From Halostella salina (GTDB lineage: Archaea > Halobacteriota > Halobacteria > Halobacteriales > Natronoarchaeaceae): a stretch of DNA of 64,000 nt. How positions within the stretch are numbered: position 1 is the stretch's first letter; every line of letters begins with the position of its first letter. Both the position numbers and the translations under genes were made by a program. The DNA lies in assembly GCF_003675855.1 (NCBI RefSeq), contig NZ_RCIH01000003.1:248001-312000 (forward strand). The letters are read 5' to 3'. This document shows positions 1 through 8,063 of the stretch, in pieces. The notes below the pieces were generated by a model. It ran no database searches and was not told the DNA's origin. It saw only the letters and a program-made list of their open reading frames with translations.

Positions 1-71
1 GATGTGGCGGCCTGCATCAGCGGGGGATCGCCTTGCGGTGTCGAACCAGCACCGTGCGATTCGTCGCTCAT
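1..71 (-). CDS. Possible 5' end of a gene cut by the window edge
   Basis: A minus-strand ATG at 71-69 opens a frame that stays open to the left edge (about 23 codons, beginning MSDESHGAGSTPQGDPP). The MSD-E start with polar, Gly- and Pro-rich residues is typical of haloarchaeal N-termini. There is no clear TATA box at the usual leaderless distance and too little sequence to name a product, so this is a tentative gene start only. Confidence 0.3.
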   Translation of the reverse strand, partial: MSDESHGAGSTPQGDPPLMQAAT

Positions 72-786
72 CGCTCTCCCGTTCGGCGTGTGGGGATGGG
101 TGGTGGAGATACGGTCCAATCCCAGCCGCCGACGATTTTTCGCGATTCGGGCGTACAATCAGGTTTAGGACCCGGATATCAGCACTTGATGCATGACTCG
201 ACCTGCGCCACTCTGCGGACGGCGTATCACCTGTCTGTCCCCCTCTCAGACACTCTCGGCCGACTATCGTCGAATAGAGCTACACGCAATAAGTATCAGA
301 TACAGCACTCATGGCGGGTATATAGAACCTGTAAAGTCGTACAATCGGGTTCAGTACTGCGATCTTGACTATCTCAATCCAAATATAGAGATACAAGTAT
401 AACTAATCTTAATCCGGCTGTCAAGCCGTCTCTCCGGGGATGAGCGGGGTCTGTATTGGCCGCCGCCACCATGATTATCGGCAGAGAGGGGTACTGGGGA
501 TCCCGAAGGGTACACACCACGGTTCACGGACCCTTTGCGGTCTGTAGCGGGAGTGTACGATCCCGGAGCGTCCTCGATAACCGCGATACGGGATCCTCAC
601 GCTTTCAGAGCCCCGATTACAGGGTGTACTCGGTTGACTCCAGACTACCTCATCTGTCGCGGTAGCTCCTGTAGGTACACTGTACTGAACGGCACAGAAG
701 TCACGCATGATCTCACTCGAGGCAGAAGATGGTACGCCCGACTACAGGGCAAGGACCCGCCTCCCTACAAACAGGTCGGCCGCCGA
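72..786. other. Stretch without a recognisable gene
   Basis: I see no convincing reading frame here: frames of 60-90 codons exist on both strands but have compositions unlike the acidic proteins around them (rich in Arg, Ser, Cys). The part near 290-420 is relatively AT-rich and includes a TATA-like run (gggtatatagaa, near 316-327). GTGTAC/GTACAC hexamers recur between about 510 and 680. It may be a long intergenic region, decayed coding DNA or a regulatory region; nothing identifies which. Confidence 0.5.
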
Positions 787-996
787 CTACGGTAGACTGA
801 TCCCGTGTCGGGAGAGGTACTTGCTCGCCTCCTTGATCTCCACGGGGCTGCCGATGATCCGGTAGTAGCCGTCCTCCTCGTAGATGGTGACGACGAACTC
901 CTCGCGCAGGCCGTCTTTCAGCCCGCCGGATCCGTCCAGGTCGTCGAAGGGAAGGACGATCTGGGTGCTGTCTCGCAACCTGGACGGATCCGGCAT
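787..996 (-). CDS. Small conserved haloarchaeal protein, VNG_1110C-like
   Basis: This 69-residue acidic protein has an N-terminal part beginning MPDPSRLRDSTQIVLPFDDL and a C-terminal motif GSPVEIKEASKYLSRHG. I recognise it as resembling the haloarchaeal VNG_1110C family of small proteins of unknown function. The alternation of beta-type residues around EEFVVTIYEEDGYYRIIG suggests a small beta fold like the SpoVT/AbrB or VapB type, but that is inference. An AT-rich TATA-like sequence (gttaataca on the minus strand, about 1022-1030) lies some 30 bases upstream of the ATG, consistent with leaderless transcription. The gene is divergent from the neighbouring GTPase gene. Confidence 0.7.
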   Translation of the reverse strand: MPDPSRLRDSTQIVLPFDDLDGSGGLKDGLREEFVVTIYEEDGYYRIIGSPVEIKEASKYLSRHGISLP

Positions 997-1101
997 TCTC
1001 TATTCGTTGCGAACGGTGGCCGGTGTATTAACGTGTCGAAGTTTCCTCCTCCCCGCCCCGGAAGGAAGGCTTTTTCGGCGTCGGCGGCCGACTGGGGGAC
1101 G

Positions 1102-2211
1102 ATGGGGCTCGAAGAGGAGATCGAGGAACTCGAGGAGGAGATAGCGACCACTCCCTACAACAAGTCCACCGAGGCCCACATCGGTCGCCTGAAGTCCAAG
1201 CTCGCCGAGAAAAAGGAGAAGCTGGAGAACCAGAGCTCCGCCGGCGGCGGCACCGGCTACCACGTCGAGAAACACGGCGACGCGACAGTCGCACTCGTCG
1301 GGTTCCCCAGCGTCGGCAAGTCGACGCTTCTGAACGCCATGACGAACGCCGACAGCGAGGTCGGCTCCTACGAGTTCACGACGCTGGACGTCAACCCCGG
1401 GATGCTCCAGTACAACGGCGCGAACATCCAGATGCTCGACGTGCCCGGGCTGATCGAGGGCGCGGCCAGCGGCCGCGGCGGCGGGCAGGAGGTGCTCTCC
1501 GTCGTCCGCGCCGCGGACCTCGTCGTGTTCGTCCTCTCCGCCTTCGAGATCGACCAGTACGAACGCCTCCGGGAGGAGCTGTACGCGAACAAGATCCGGC
1601 TCGACCAGAAGCCCCCGCGCGTATCGATCACGAAGAAGGGGAAAGGCGGTCTGAAAATAAACGCCAGCGTCGACCTCGATCTCTCCGAGGAGGCGATCAA
1701 GGGCGTCCTCCGCGAGCACGACTACATCAACGCCGACGTGGCGATCGGCGAGAAGCTCGACCTCGACCGGCTCATCGACGGCGTGATGGACAACCGTGAG
1801 TACATTTCCTCCGTCGTCACCGTCAACAAGGCCGACCTCATCGATCCCGACTACCTCGAGACCGTCAACGAGAACCTCCGCGCCCACGACATCGACCCGG
1901 ACGACGCCGTGTTCATCAGCGCCGAGGAGGAGAAGGGGCTGGACGCGCTGGCCGAGCGCATCTGGGACGAACTCGGCCTGATGCGGATCTACATGGACAA
2001 GCCCGGCCGCGGCGTCGATTACGAGGAGCCGCTCGTCCTCTTCGAGGGGGCGACCGTCGAGGACGCCTGTCACAAGCTCGGCGGCGAGTTCGAGGACCGG
2101 TTCCGCTTCGCCCGCGTCTCCGGCCCCAGCGCGAAACACGACGAACAGCAGGTCGGCACCGACCACGAACTCGCCGACGAGGACGTGCTCCGGCTGATCA
2201 CACGGAAGTGA
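1102..2211 (+). CDS. drg: DRG-family GTP-binding protein (Obg/DRG with TGS domain)
   Basis: This 369-residue protein belongs to the DRG (developmentally regulated GTP-binding) family, ribosome-associated translational GTPases. Visible are an N-terminal charged helical region (residues 1-45), G1 GFPSVGKST at about 67-75, G3 DVPGLIEG at about 113-120 followed by the family's Gly-rich GRGGG loop, G4 NKADL near 240, and a C-terminal TGS domain (about 290-369, beginning RIYMDKPG). The frame is open further upstream, but family length, the MGLEEEIEELEEE start and a TATA-like sequence about 28 bases upstream support 1102. It overlaps the next gene by 4 bases (GTGA), suggesting coupled translation. 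Confidence 0.93.
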   Translation: MGLEEEIEELEEEIATTPYNKSTEAHIGRLKSKLAEKKEKLENQSSAGGGTGYHVEKHGDATVALVGFPSVGKSTLLNAMTNADSEVGSYEFTTLDVNPGMLQYNGANIQMLDVPGLIEGAASGRGGGQEVLSVVRAADLVVFVLSAFEIDQYERLREELYANKIRLDQKPPRVSITKKGKGGLKINASVDLDLSEEAIKGVLREHDYINADVAIGEKLDLDRLIDGVMDNREYISSVVTVNKADLIDPDYLETVNENLRAHDIDPDDAVFISAEEEKGLDALAERIWDELGLMRIYMDKPGRGVDYEEPLVLFEGATVEDACHKLGGEFEDRFRFARVSGPSAKHDEQQVGTDHELADEDVLRLITRK

Positions 2212-2645
2212 TCGACCGCCGCCTCGCAGCCGTTCTCGCGCTTGCACTGCTTCCCTGGACCGTGACGATCTACCCCGGCGGGAGCGGGTTCGTCTTCCCG
2301 TGGGCGCTCTACTACCCGGGTGCCGGCGGTGCGGTTCCGATAACGGAGTACTACATCACGTACACGCACGCGACAACGCTCCCCCCACACCTGACCGCGT
2401 GGGGCCTCAGCGCGCTCGTCTACGGCATCGCTGCCGGGAGCGCGCTTCTCGGGGCCATCGCCGACCGCGAGGACAGACGGGTCACGGGGGCGCTGCTGCT
2501 GATCGCCGCGCTCGCCCATCTCCGCTTCTCGCTCGGCACAGACCACGCCGGGATCATCACGGTGCCCGTCGGCCCCGTGGCCGCTCTCGTCGTTGCGTGG
2601 TGGTTCCACGCCGACGACCTCCGGCGGCTCGTGAGTCCGGGGTAA
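2208..2645 (+). CDS. Small integral membrane protein, TIGR04206-like
   Basis: A 145-residue hydrophobic protein with about four predicted membrane segments: near 5-22, 62-80, 92-110 and 117-133. The N-terminal motif LALALLPWTVTIYP and overall layout resemble the haloarchaeal TIGR04206 family, whose role is unknown. It starts at a GTG that overlaps the stop of the DRG gene (GTGA), so the two are probably translated from one message. No catalytic motif is visible. Confidence 0.75.
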   Translation: MIDRRLAAVLALALLPWTVTIYPGGSGFVFPWALYYPGAGGAVPITEYYITYTHATTLPPHLTAWGLSALVYGIAAGSALLGAIADREDRRVTGALLLIAALAHLRFSLGTDHAGIITVPVGPVAALVVAWWFHADDLRRLVSPG

Positions 2646-2726
2646 CGCGGACCCACCCTCCCTACGGCCCCGGAACCGTCCGCCCCTTCCGGTACCCTTT
2701 TCGAGCGAGCGACGGTACGATCGGGC

Positions 2727-3485
2727 ATGAGCGCACCGCTCGACCACACGATGATGCGCGTCGAGGACCTGGAGGCATCGCTGGACTGGTACCAGGACTA
2801 CTTCGACTACGAGGAGAAGGGCCGCTGGGAGGCCGACACGTTCACCAACGTGTTCCTCGGTCCCGAGGACGCACACGACGAGGGCGCGCTGCTGGAACTC
2901 ACGTACAACCACGACGGGCGCACGTACGACATGGGCGACGCCTGGGGGCACATCGCCGTCCGCGTCGAGGACGTGTACGACGCCTACGAGGAACTGATGG
3001 ACGCCGGCGTCGAGGACTACCGCGACCCCGACTCCTGCGGCGGCCAGTACGCGTTCGTCACGGACCCGGACGGCCACGAGATAGAGATCGTCGAGCGCGA
3101 CCACGGCGCGCGCTGGAGCCTCGACCACACGATGATCCGCGTCGAGGACGCCGAGGAGGCCATCGGCTGGTACACGCGCGTGCTCGACTACGAACTGTTC
3201 CGTCGGAGCGAGCACGACTCCTTCGCGCTGTACTTCATGAAGCCCGACGACGCCGCCGACGAGGCGATGTCGGTCGAACTCACGTACAACTACGACGGCC
3301 GTTCCTACGACGTGGGCGACGCCTGGGGCCACGTCGCCGTCGAGGTCGACGACCTGCAGGGCTTCTGGGACACCGCGATGTTGCGCGACGCCGAGGACTA
3401 CCGCGACCCCGAGTCCTGCGACATGCGCTACGCGTTCACCAAGGACCCGGACGGCCGCGAAGTTGAGATCGTCACGTCGGACTGA
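2727..3485 (+). CDS. Tandem VOC/glyoxalase-superfamily protein
   Basis: This 252-residue protein contains two similar VOC (vicinal oxygen chelate) domains, residues about 4-128 and 130-252. Each begins LDHTMxRVED, continues with a WYxxxxDYE segment, a VELTYNxDGR strand, GDAWGHxAV (metal-site histidine) and ends in TDPDG or KDPDG followed by xEIEIV or xEVEIV. This fits a fused glyoxalase I-like protein that would form one or two metal sites within a single chain. Glyoxalase, dioxygenase and related activities share the fold, so the substrate is uncertain. It stands alone on the plus strand. Confidence 0.88.
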   Translation: MSAPLDHTMMRVEDLEASLDWYQDYFDYEEKGRWEADTFTNVFLGPEDAHDEGALLELTYNHDGRTYDMGDAWGHIAVRVEDVYDAYEELMDAGVEDYRDPDSCGGQYAFVTDPDGHEIEIVERDHGARWSLDHTMIRVEDAEEAIGWYTRVLDYELFRRSEHDSFALYFMKPDDAADEAMSVELTYNYDGRSYDVGDAWGHVAVEVDDLQGFWDTAMLRDAEDYRDPESCDMRYAFTKDPDGREVEIVTSD

Positions 3486-3541
3486 GGATGGACTTGTCGA
3501 ACTGCGAGTGACGAAGGTGCTCGCCTCGTTCGGATACGGGG

Positions 3542-3952
3542 TCAACTGCGGTACGTCTCGACGCTGACTCCGTCGATATTCTCGAAATGGATGTCGCCGG
3601 TGAGAACAGGCTCGTCACGTTCGATGGCAGTAGCGGCGATCGCTGCATCCCCTTTCCCGATCCCGGGTCCCTCCCCTTCGTCGGTCGTCGCCATACGCTC
3701 GCCGAGGAGTCGACCCGCTCGGCGGGAAATGCTCGGTGTCATTTCGACTATCGGGTACGAATCGAGCACAGCCTCGACTGATCGGCGTTCCTGCCGAGTG
3801 TTCGCGACCGTTCCGACACCGATGTACAGCTCCAGTACGGTCATCGTGGGGATCGCTAACGGGACGCCTTCGGCTTCGAGTTTCCGTTCCTTCGAGATGG
3901 CCGATTCGACACCGTCGATGACATCGAGGACGAAACTCGTGTCGACGATCAT
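3542..3952 (-). CDS. vapC: PIN-domain toxin (VapC family)
   Basis: This 136-residue protein has the PIN nuclease signature: N-terminal MIVDTSFVLDVIDG (first acidic residue D4), a conserved Glu in TVLELYIG near residue 41, and KGDAAIAATAI near 100 with further acidic residues. VapC toxins cleave structured RNAs, often tRNA, with a metal ion held by these acidic residues. It follows its presumed antitoxin with a 4-base ATGA overlap (3949-3952), the usual toxin-antitoxin arrangement. The target cannot be inferred. Confidence 0.88.
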   Translation of the reverse strand: MIVDTSFVLDVIDGVESAISKERKLEAEGVPLAIPTMTVLELYIGVGTVANTRQERRSVEAVLDSYPIVEMTPSISRRAGRLLGERMATTDEGEGPGIGKGDAAIAATAIERDEPVLTGDIHFENIDGVSVETYRS

Positions 3953-4179
3953 TCGAACCGCTCGGCGACGCTCCGGACCTCCTTGCGGTCGCTCTCGTCG
4001 GCGGCGTCGATGGCGTCACGCATCCTGCTCGTCTGGTCGTCGTCGAACACGTCGCGGAGATCGCGCAGCGAACGGCCACCGATTAGCCGATCGACGGCGT
4101 CGCTGAACGACTCGTCGGCACGCTTGTTCGACTTGATGCGTTCGTACACGTGATCCTCGAGGCGAATCTGTGGCGACAT
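3949..4179 (-). CDS. vapB: VapB-type antitoxin
   Basis: A 76-residue acidic protein starting MSPQIRLEDHVYERIKS, with SFSDAVDRLIGG and a charged C-terminal tail. This matches the archaeal DUF217-like VapB antitoxins: an N-terminal ribbon-helix-helix-type DNA-binding part and a C-terminal part that neutralises the PIN toxin. The frame continues upstream, but 4179 gives the family-like start. It precedes vapC by an ATGA overlap. A direct repeat GTTGAC-N3-GTTGAC lies 5 bases upstream of the start and may be the autoregulatory operator. Confidence 0.85.
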   Translation of the reverse strand: MSPQIRLEDHVYERIKSNKRADESFSDAVDRLIGGRSLRDLRDVFDDDQTSRMRDAIDAADESDRKEVRSVAERFE

Positions 4180-4183
4180 CCCT

Positions 4184-4198
4184 GTTGACAGCGTTGAC
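4184..4198. promoter_or_regulatory. Direct repeat upstream of vapB, candidate operator
   Basis: Two GTTGAC hexamers separated by AGC (9-bp period) lie immediately upstream of the vapB start codon. Antitoxin genes are commonly autoregulated by the antitoxin binding short repeats at this position. No binding has been shown; this is inference from position and symmetry. Confidence 0.4.
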
Positions 4199-4323
4199 GC
4201 TCCGACCGAATCAATATTGCGGTGCCGCCCCGAAATCCGCGACCAAGCGCCCACACGCACTCTCTGCCGGATCTCCCACAGTCCCGACTGGTCCGTTGGA
4301 CGGAACGACGGATTCCAGTTTCC

Positions 4324-4331
4324 TTTATATA
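4324..4331 (+). promoter_or_regulatory. TATA box, possible distal promoter of the S-layer gene
   Basis: The sequence TTTATATA in an otherwise GC-rich region is a strong archaeal TATA element. Transcription would start near 4355, about 220 bases before the S-layer ATG. No other plus-strand gene begins here, so it may be a second promoter of the S-layer gene. Confidence 0.45.
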
Positions 4332-4435
4332 CCTTCCCTCCCCCCGTCGACGACGCTCACGCGGCGAAAACCGGCGGTAACCCGGCGCTACCGAGGTTGT
4401 GAAAGGTTCTCACGCGGTACTCCCACCACAAAGCA

Positions 4436-4442
4436 TTTATAA
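4436..4442 (+). promoter_or_regulatory. TATA box, proximal promoter of the S-layer gene
   Basis: TTTATAA preceded by the purine-rich ACAAAGC (BRE-like). A start site about 25 bases downstream (about 4465) would give a leader of roughly 110 bases, unusual for haloarchaea, where most messages have very short leaders. Confidence 0.65.
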
Positions 4443-4476
4443 CGACGGGACAAGGGTATCAATCGTACCCCTACCC

Positions 4477-4578
4477 ATGGTGACAGTAGCGAGTATCGAT
4501 GGTCGCACCCCGTTCACGGGTGCATCTGCGGCAGAGAAAGCTGCGGTCGCCGGTGCAGCAATCCAAGACAAACTATGA
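4477..4578 (+). CDS. 33-codon leader reading frame of the S-layer gene
   Basis: An ATG about a dozen bases after the predicted transcription start opens a 33-codon frame (starting MVTVASIDGRTPFTG, ending AIQDKL). Its TGA stop overlaps the S-layer ATG as ATGA (4575-4578). A 6-bp hairpin GCACCC/GGGTGC with a 7-base loop (4505-4523) lies inside it. There is no Shine-Dalgarno sequence before the S-layer ATG, so ribosomes finishing this frame could restart there. It could be a coupled leader peptide; it could also be a chance frame in an untranslated leader. Confidence 0.45.
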   Translation: MVTVASIDGRTPFTGASAAEKAAVAGAAIQDKL

Positions 4579-7025
4579 CAAGCAAAACAGAGAAGTTCCG
4601 TGGCCTGTTCCTGGCCGCTCTCATGGTCTTCTCCGTGTTCGCAGGCTCCGTCGCCTTCGCTGGTTCCGCCGCCGCGGCGAACCAGGCCGATGGTGACGAG
4701 GAGCTGACGAGCAACGGACAGACTTTCTGGGAGGGTCAGCAGGTCTACGTAGACTTTACTAACACACCAGACATTGCACAGGGCGAAGACTATCAGATCC
4801 GCGACGCTGACGACGGTACCCTCGAGCGCGAGCGTACCGCCGACTCGTCCGGTAACGGGTTCCTCATCGACACGTCGGGGCTCGACGGTCAGTACAACCT
4901 GACCGACTCGACTGGCACCGTCCAGTACACGTTCGAGGTCGCCCCGCAGGACTTCAACGTCACGGCTGACGACGGTCGGGTCGTCAACGACGGCTCCACC
5001 GAGGAGTTCGACATCGACTCCCGCCGTGGCACGTTCTTCGTGAACGCCTCCGCGGACGGCCTGAACGCGTCTGAAGTCTTCGCGGACGAGAACGTCGACA
5101 CCGTCTACGGTGACACGGTCAAGCTCGAGGTCTCCGGTGGCGGCTCGCTCGTAGGTAACTTCAGCGGCGTCTCCGCTGACACCTACGATCTGGAATTCAG
5201 CGTGAACGACACTGACGCCGAAGACACGGCGTCGGTCAACGTGACCAGCGCGGGCGAGGCTGACACCAGCTTCCAGAACCGCCTCATCACCGAGCAGATC
5301 GGTGACAACGCGCAGTTCACGGTCGAAATGGACAACACCGATACGGCTTCGGTCGTCATCGGTGACATCCAGAGCTCCGGCTACCAGGCCAACCTGACCG
5401 TCGTGGACGGTGACGACGACGGCCAGGCCACGGTCCAGTTCAACACGTTCCAGGCTGGCAGCGGCAACGGTGACGCGATCAGCGTCGTCAGCGAGGACGA
5501 CGAGCTGACCGACGCAGACGACTCCAACCTGGGCGAGCTTCTGGCCACGACCACGTACGAGGTCAACGTGGCTGCCGGTGACCAGAGCTACGACGCCAGC
5601 TCCGACGCGCGCGCCTCGCTGAACCTGCAGAGTCGCTCGACCAACGACATGACCATCGGTACGGTGCCGGGCACTGCGAGCCCGAGCGAGTTCTCCGACG
5701 TGACGGAGGCCGTCACCGAGGATAGCTCCATCGTCGAGGGCGACTGGATCGTCCACGAGGTCGACGCAACCGGTCTGTCCGGCGCGATCGCCGCACAGAA
5801 CGGTGCTGACACGACCGAGAAGTTCTTCAACCTGCTCGGCACCGGCGCCGGGGAGGCCAACGTCACGCTCACGGCCACGCAGGACAACCCTGCCCCGAAC
5901 CGTGACGCCAAGTCGCTCGCGCTGAACGACAGCAACACCGTCGTCTTCGCTGACGGTGCCAACGACACGTACTACGTCGTCGTTGACAGCGCGAACGTCG
6001 AAAACGCAGACGGCACCGCGTTCACCCCGGACGACGGCAGCTACACTACGGATCTGACCATCGCCGAGGAGTCGCCCCTCGCCAGCGGTGACGAGGACGA
6101 GGTGGTCAGCGGGTCCTACGAGCTCTCTGAGCTCGAGGCAACCGTGACGCCGCCGGAGGTCTCGGCGGAGTCCGGTCAGACCATCGAGGGCACTTCGACT
6201 GCGGCCGCCGGCACCGAGCTGACCATCCGCGTCGAAAGCACATCCGACGTCAGCCCGCCGTTCATCCTGGAGGACCAGGTGACGGTTCAGGAAGACGGCA
6301 CGTGGTCCGCTGACTTCGACTTCAGCGAAGACGCGTCCGCCGGTGACAACTTCACCGTTCAGGTGATCGGCGACACCGAGCTCCTGGACGAACCCCAGAC
6401 GGGCACGGTCGGCGACGCGCCTGACGCCCAGGTCACCTTCAGCGGTGAGATCAGCGACGACGGGTCGACTGTCACGGTCGACGAGGCCTTCCTGCCCGAG
6501 GGCGGCTTCGTCACCATCCACGACAGCACCCTCGTCAGCGAGGACGACCCGCTCGGTAGCGTGCTCGGTACGTCCGAGTACCTCGAGTCCGGCCAGCACA
6601 CGGACGTGCAGGTCGAACTCGACAGCGCCCTCACCGAGGATCAGGAGCTCATCGCGATGCCGCACATGGACTCCAACGACAACGAGGAGTACGACTTCGT
6701 CTCCTCCGAGGGTGACGCTGACGGTCCGTACACCGCTGACGGGAACGCCGTGACGGCCAGCGCGGACGTCACGCTCCCGACTGACGAGACGACGACCACG
6801 ACGACTACCACGACGACTACGACGACCGAAGAAACCACGACGACCACGACGACCGAGGAAACCACCACCACCACCACCACCGACGACCCCGGCACGACGC
6901 CGAGCGACGGTGACGGTGACGGTGACGGTGACTCCGACTCCGGCGGTCAGCCCGGCTTCGGCATCAGCATCGCCATCGTGGCGCTGCTCGCCGCCGCCAT
7001 GCTGGCCCTGCGTCGTCAGGACTAA
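4575..7025 (+). CDS. csg: S-layer (cell surface) glycoprotein with PGF-CTERM anchor
   Basis: This 816-residue protein forms the cell-surface lattice. Residues 1-34 are a Sec signal peptide (basic start, hydrophobic core LFLAALMVFSVFAG, cleavage near GSAAAA-NQ). The long acidic ectodomain has about a dozen N-X-S/T glycosylation sequons, for example near residues 108, 128, 157, 164 and 195. Residues about 735-775 are almost entirely Thr with EE spacers, a likely O-glycosylated stalk. The end has PGFG, a hydrophobic segment and RRQD, the PGF-CTERM signal handled by archaeosortase ArtA, which replaces the segment with lipid. Ile/Leu/Val-poor, Asp-rich composition fits haloarchaeal S-layers. The gene has its own promoter, leader and terminator. 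Confidence 0.95.
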   Translation: MTSKTEKFRGLFLAALMVFSVFAGSVAFAGSAAAANQADGDEELTSNGQTFWEGQQVYVDFTNTPDIAQGEDYQIRDADDGTLERERTADSSGNGFLIDTSGLDGQYNLTDSTGTVQYTFEVAPQDFNVTADDGRVVNDGSTEEFDIDSRRGTFFVNASADGLNASEVFADENVDTVYGDTVKLEVSGGGSLVGNFSGVSADTYDLEFSVNDTDAEDTASVNVTSAGEADTSFQNRLITEQIGDNAQFTVEMDNTDTASVVIGDIQSSGYQANLTVVDGDDDGQATVQFNTFQAGSGNGDAISVVSEDDELTDADDSNLGELLATTTYEVNVAAGDQSYDASSDARASLNLQSRSTNDMTIGTVPGTASPSEFSDVTEAVTEDSSIVEGDWIVHEVDATGLSGAIAAQNGADTTEKFFNLLGTGAGEANVTLTATQDNPAPNRDAKSLALNDSNTVVFADGANDTYYVVVDSANVENADGTAFTPDDGSYTTDLTIAEESPLASGDEDEVVSGSYELSELEATVTPPEVSAESGQTIEGTSTAAAGTELTIRVESTSDVSPPFILEDQVTVQEDGTWSADFDFSEDASAGDNFTVQVIGDTELLDEPQTGTVGDAPDAQVTFSGEISDDGSTVTVDEAFLPEGGFVTIHDSTLVSEDDPLGSVLGTSEYLESGQHTDVQVELDSALTEDQELIAMPHMDSNDNEEYDFVSSEGDADGPYTADGNAVTASADVTLPTDETTTTTTTTTTTTTEETTTTTTTEETTTTTTTDDPGTTPSDGDGDGDGDSDSGGQPGFGISIAIVALLAAAMLALRRQD

Positions 7026-7038
7026 CGTCCACTAACTT

Positions 7039-7073
7039 CCGGCTCACGCCGGTTCTTCGCGGTTTCATTTTTT
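7039..7073 (+). terminator. Terminator of the S-layer gene
   Basis: A perfect stem CCGGC-TCAC-GCCGG (7039-7052) is followed within 16 bases by T6 (7068-7073). It lies just after the S-layer stop codon and is a plausible intrinsic-type terminator for a highly expressed message. Confidence 0.65.
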
Positions 7074-7153
7074 CGCGTGCTACCCCCGACAGCGACGGCT
7101 GTTCGCTGAGGAGTTACTGTACTCGCACCGCCTGGAACTAACAGGTTCGTCGC

Positions 7154-7957
7154 TCAGTCGAGCAGTTCGGCCGGCGCGTCGGCAAGGTCCCGAAGCGCAT
7201 CTCGTTCGATGTGATGGAGGTCGCCCGGGACGACGAGCAGGTGGAGCGGACCGCCGAACGATTCCGTGGCGAGGTCGGCCATCCTGCCGGCACGGACCAG
7301 CGGATCGGAGCTACCAGCGCGTGCGACCACGACGGCGAGCAGGTCCGGGTACTCCGCGGCGAGATACTCGGCGGCCGTGTCCGCGGTCATGTACTCCTGT
7401 AGCTCCTCGTCGCCGGCGCGGGCGACCGCGGCCTCGTTGTCTACCTTGATGTCGAGGTAGACGAGCGTGTGGAGGCCGCGCTCCCGGTTCTCGTCGATCG
7501 TCTCGGTGACGCTGGCGGGGAGACCGTCCGCGCCGTGGGCGTAGTCGAACGGGAGCGTCGTCGCCTCCCCGAAGCGGTAGTTCTGGAGCCCGGTCAGCGC
7601 GCTGGCAGCCGTCTGTGCGGTCGTGCCGTGGATCACGCGGGTCTCGACTCCGCGGTCCTGTGCGCGGAGGCGCAGGTCGACGTGGGTCGTCGAGATCATC
7701 GTGTCGCCGGCGGTGAGGAAGGCGACGTGCTCCGACTCGGCGGCATCAAGGATCTGCTCGGGATGCTGTTCCACGTCCGCGCGTTCCAGTACCTCGATCT
7801 CCGTGTCGTGATACGCTTCCAGGTCCGCTACGTTCGTCCCGACGAGCGTGCTGGTGTAGAACTCCGCGAAGGCGCGGTCGGCGTCGCGGAGCGCATCGCG
7901 CCCGGCGACGGTGACCGACCGCTCGTCGTAGAGACCGAGACCGATGAACGTGAGCAT
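7154..7957 (-). CDS. dph5: Diphthine synthase
   Basis: This 267-residue SAM-dependent methyltransferase (Dph5/DphB) methylates the modified histidine of elongation factor aEF2 in diphthamide synthesis. Visible family motifs are the N-terminal MLTFIGLGLYDERSVTVAG, LVGTNVADLE, FLTAGDTMISTTHVDLR (SAM-binding loop), VIHGTTAQTAA and the C-terminal LHLLVVPGDLHHIE. Length matches archaeal Dph5. It is a single gene on the minus strand, convergent with the S-layer gene and divergent from the Trm5-type gene. Confidence 0.93.
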   Translation of the reverse strand: MLTFIGLGLYDERSVTVAGRDALRDADRAFAEFYTSTLVGTNVADLEAYHDTEIEVLERADVEQHPEQILDAAESEHVAFLTAGDTMISTTHVDLRLRAQDRGVETRVIHGTTAQTAASALTGLQNYRFGEATTLPFDYAHGADGLPASVTETIDENRERGLHTLVYLDIKVDNEAAVARAGDEELQEYMTADTAAEYLAAEYPDLLAVVVARAGSSDPLVRAGRMADLATESFGGPLHLLVVPGDLHHIERDALRDLADAPAELLD

Positions 7958-8063
7958 ATCCGGACTCGGCGGCCCGGCCGCTTAACGGCCGGGGTTCGGA
8001 CGCGTCACGCGTGCGGACCCGGAAGCGTTAGCCTTACGCCCGCGAGGGGTCCACGTCAGCCGT

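Noticed and set aside
2070-3545. A 491-codon frame antisense to the VOC gene
   Set aside because: Shadow of the two VOC domains; no motif, and no promoter or coupling supports it.
4437-6665. A 742-codon open frame antisense to the S-layer gene
   Set aside because: High GC with strong third-position bias produces long open frames opposite real genes; its product is Val/Arg-rich repeats without domains, while the sense frame is a textbook S-layer protein.
6790-6890. Repetitive ACG/ACC/ACT run, at first sight a microsatellite
   Set aside because: It is the in-frame Thr-rich stalk of the S-layer protein and uses mixed Thr codons; selection on the protein explains it.
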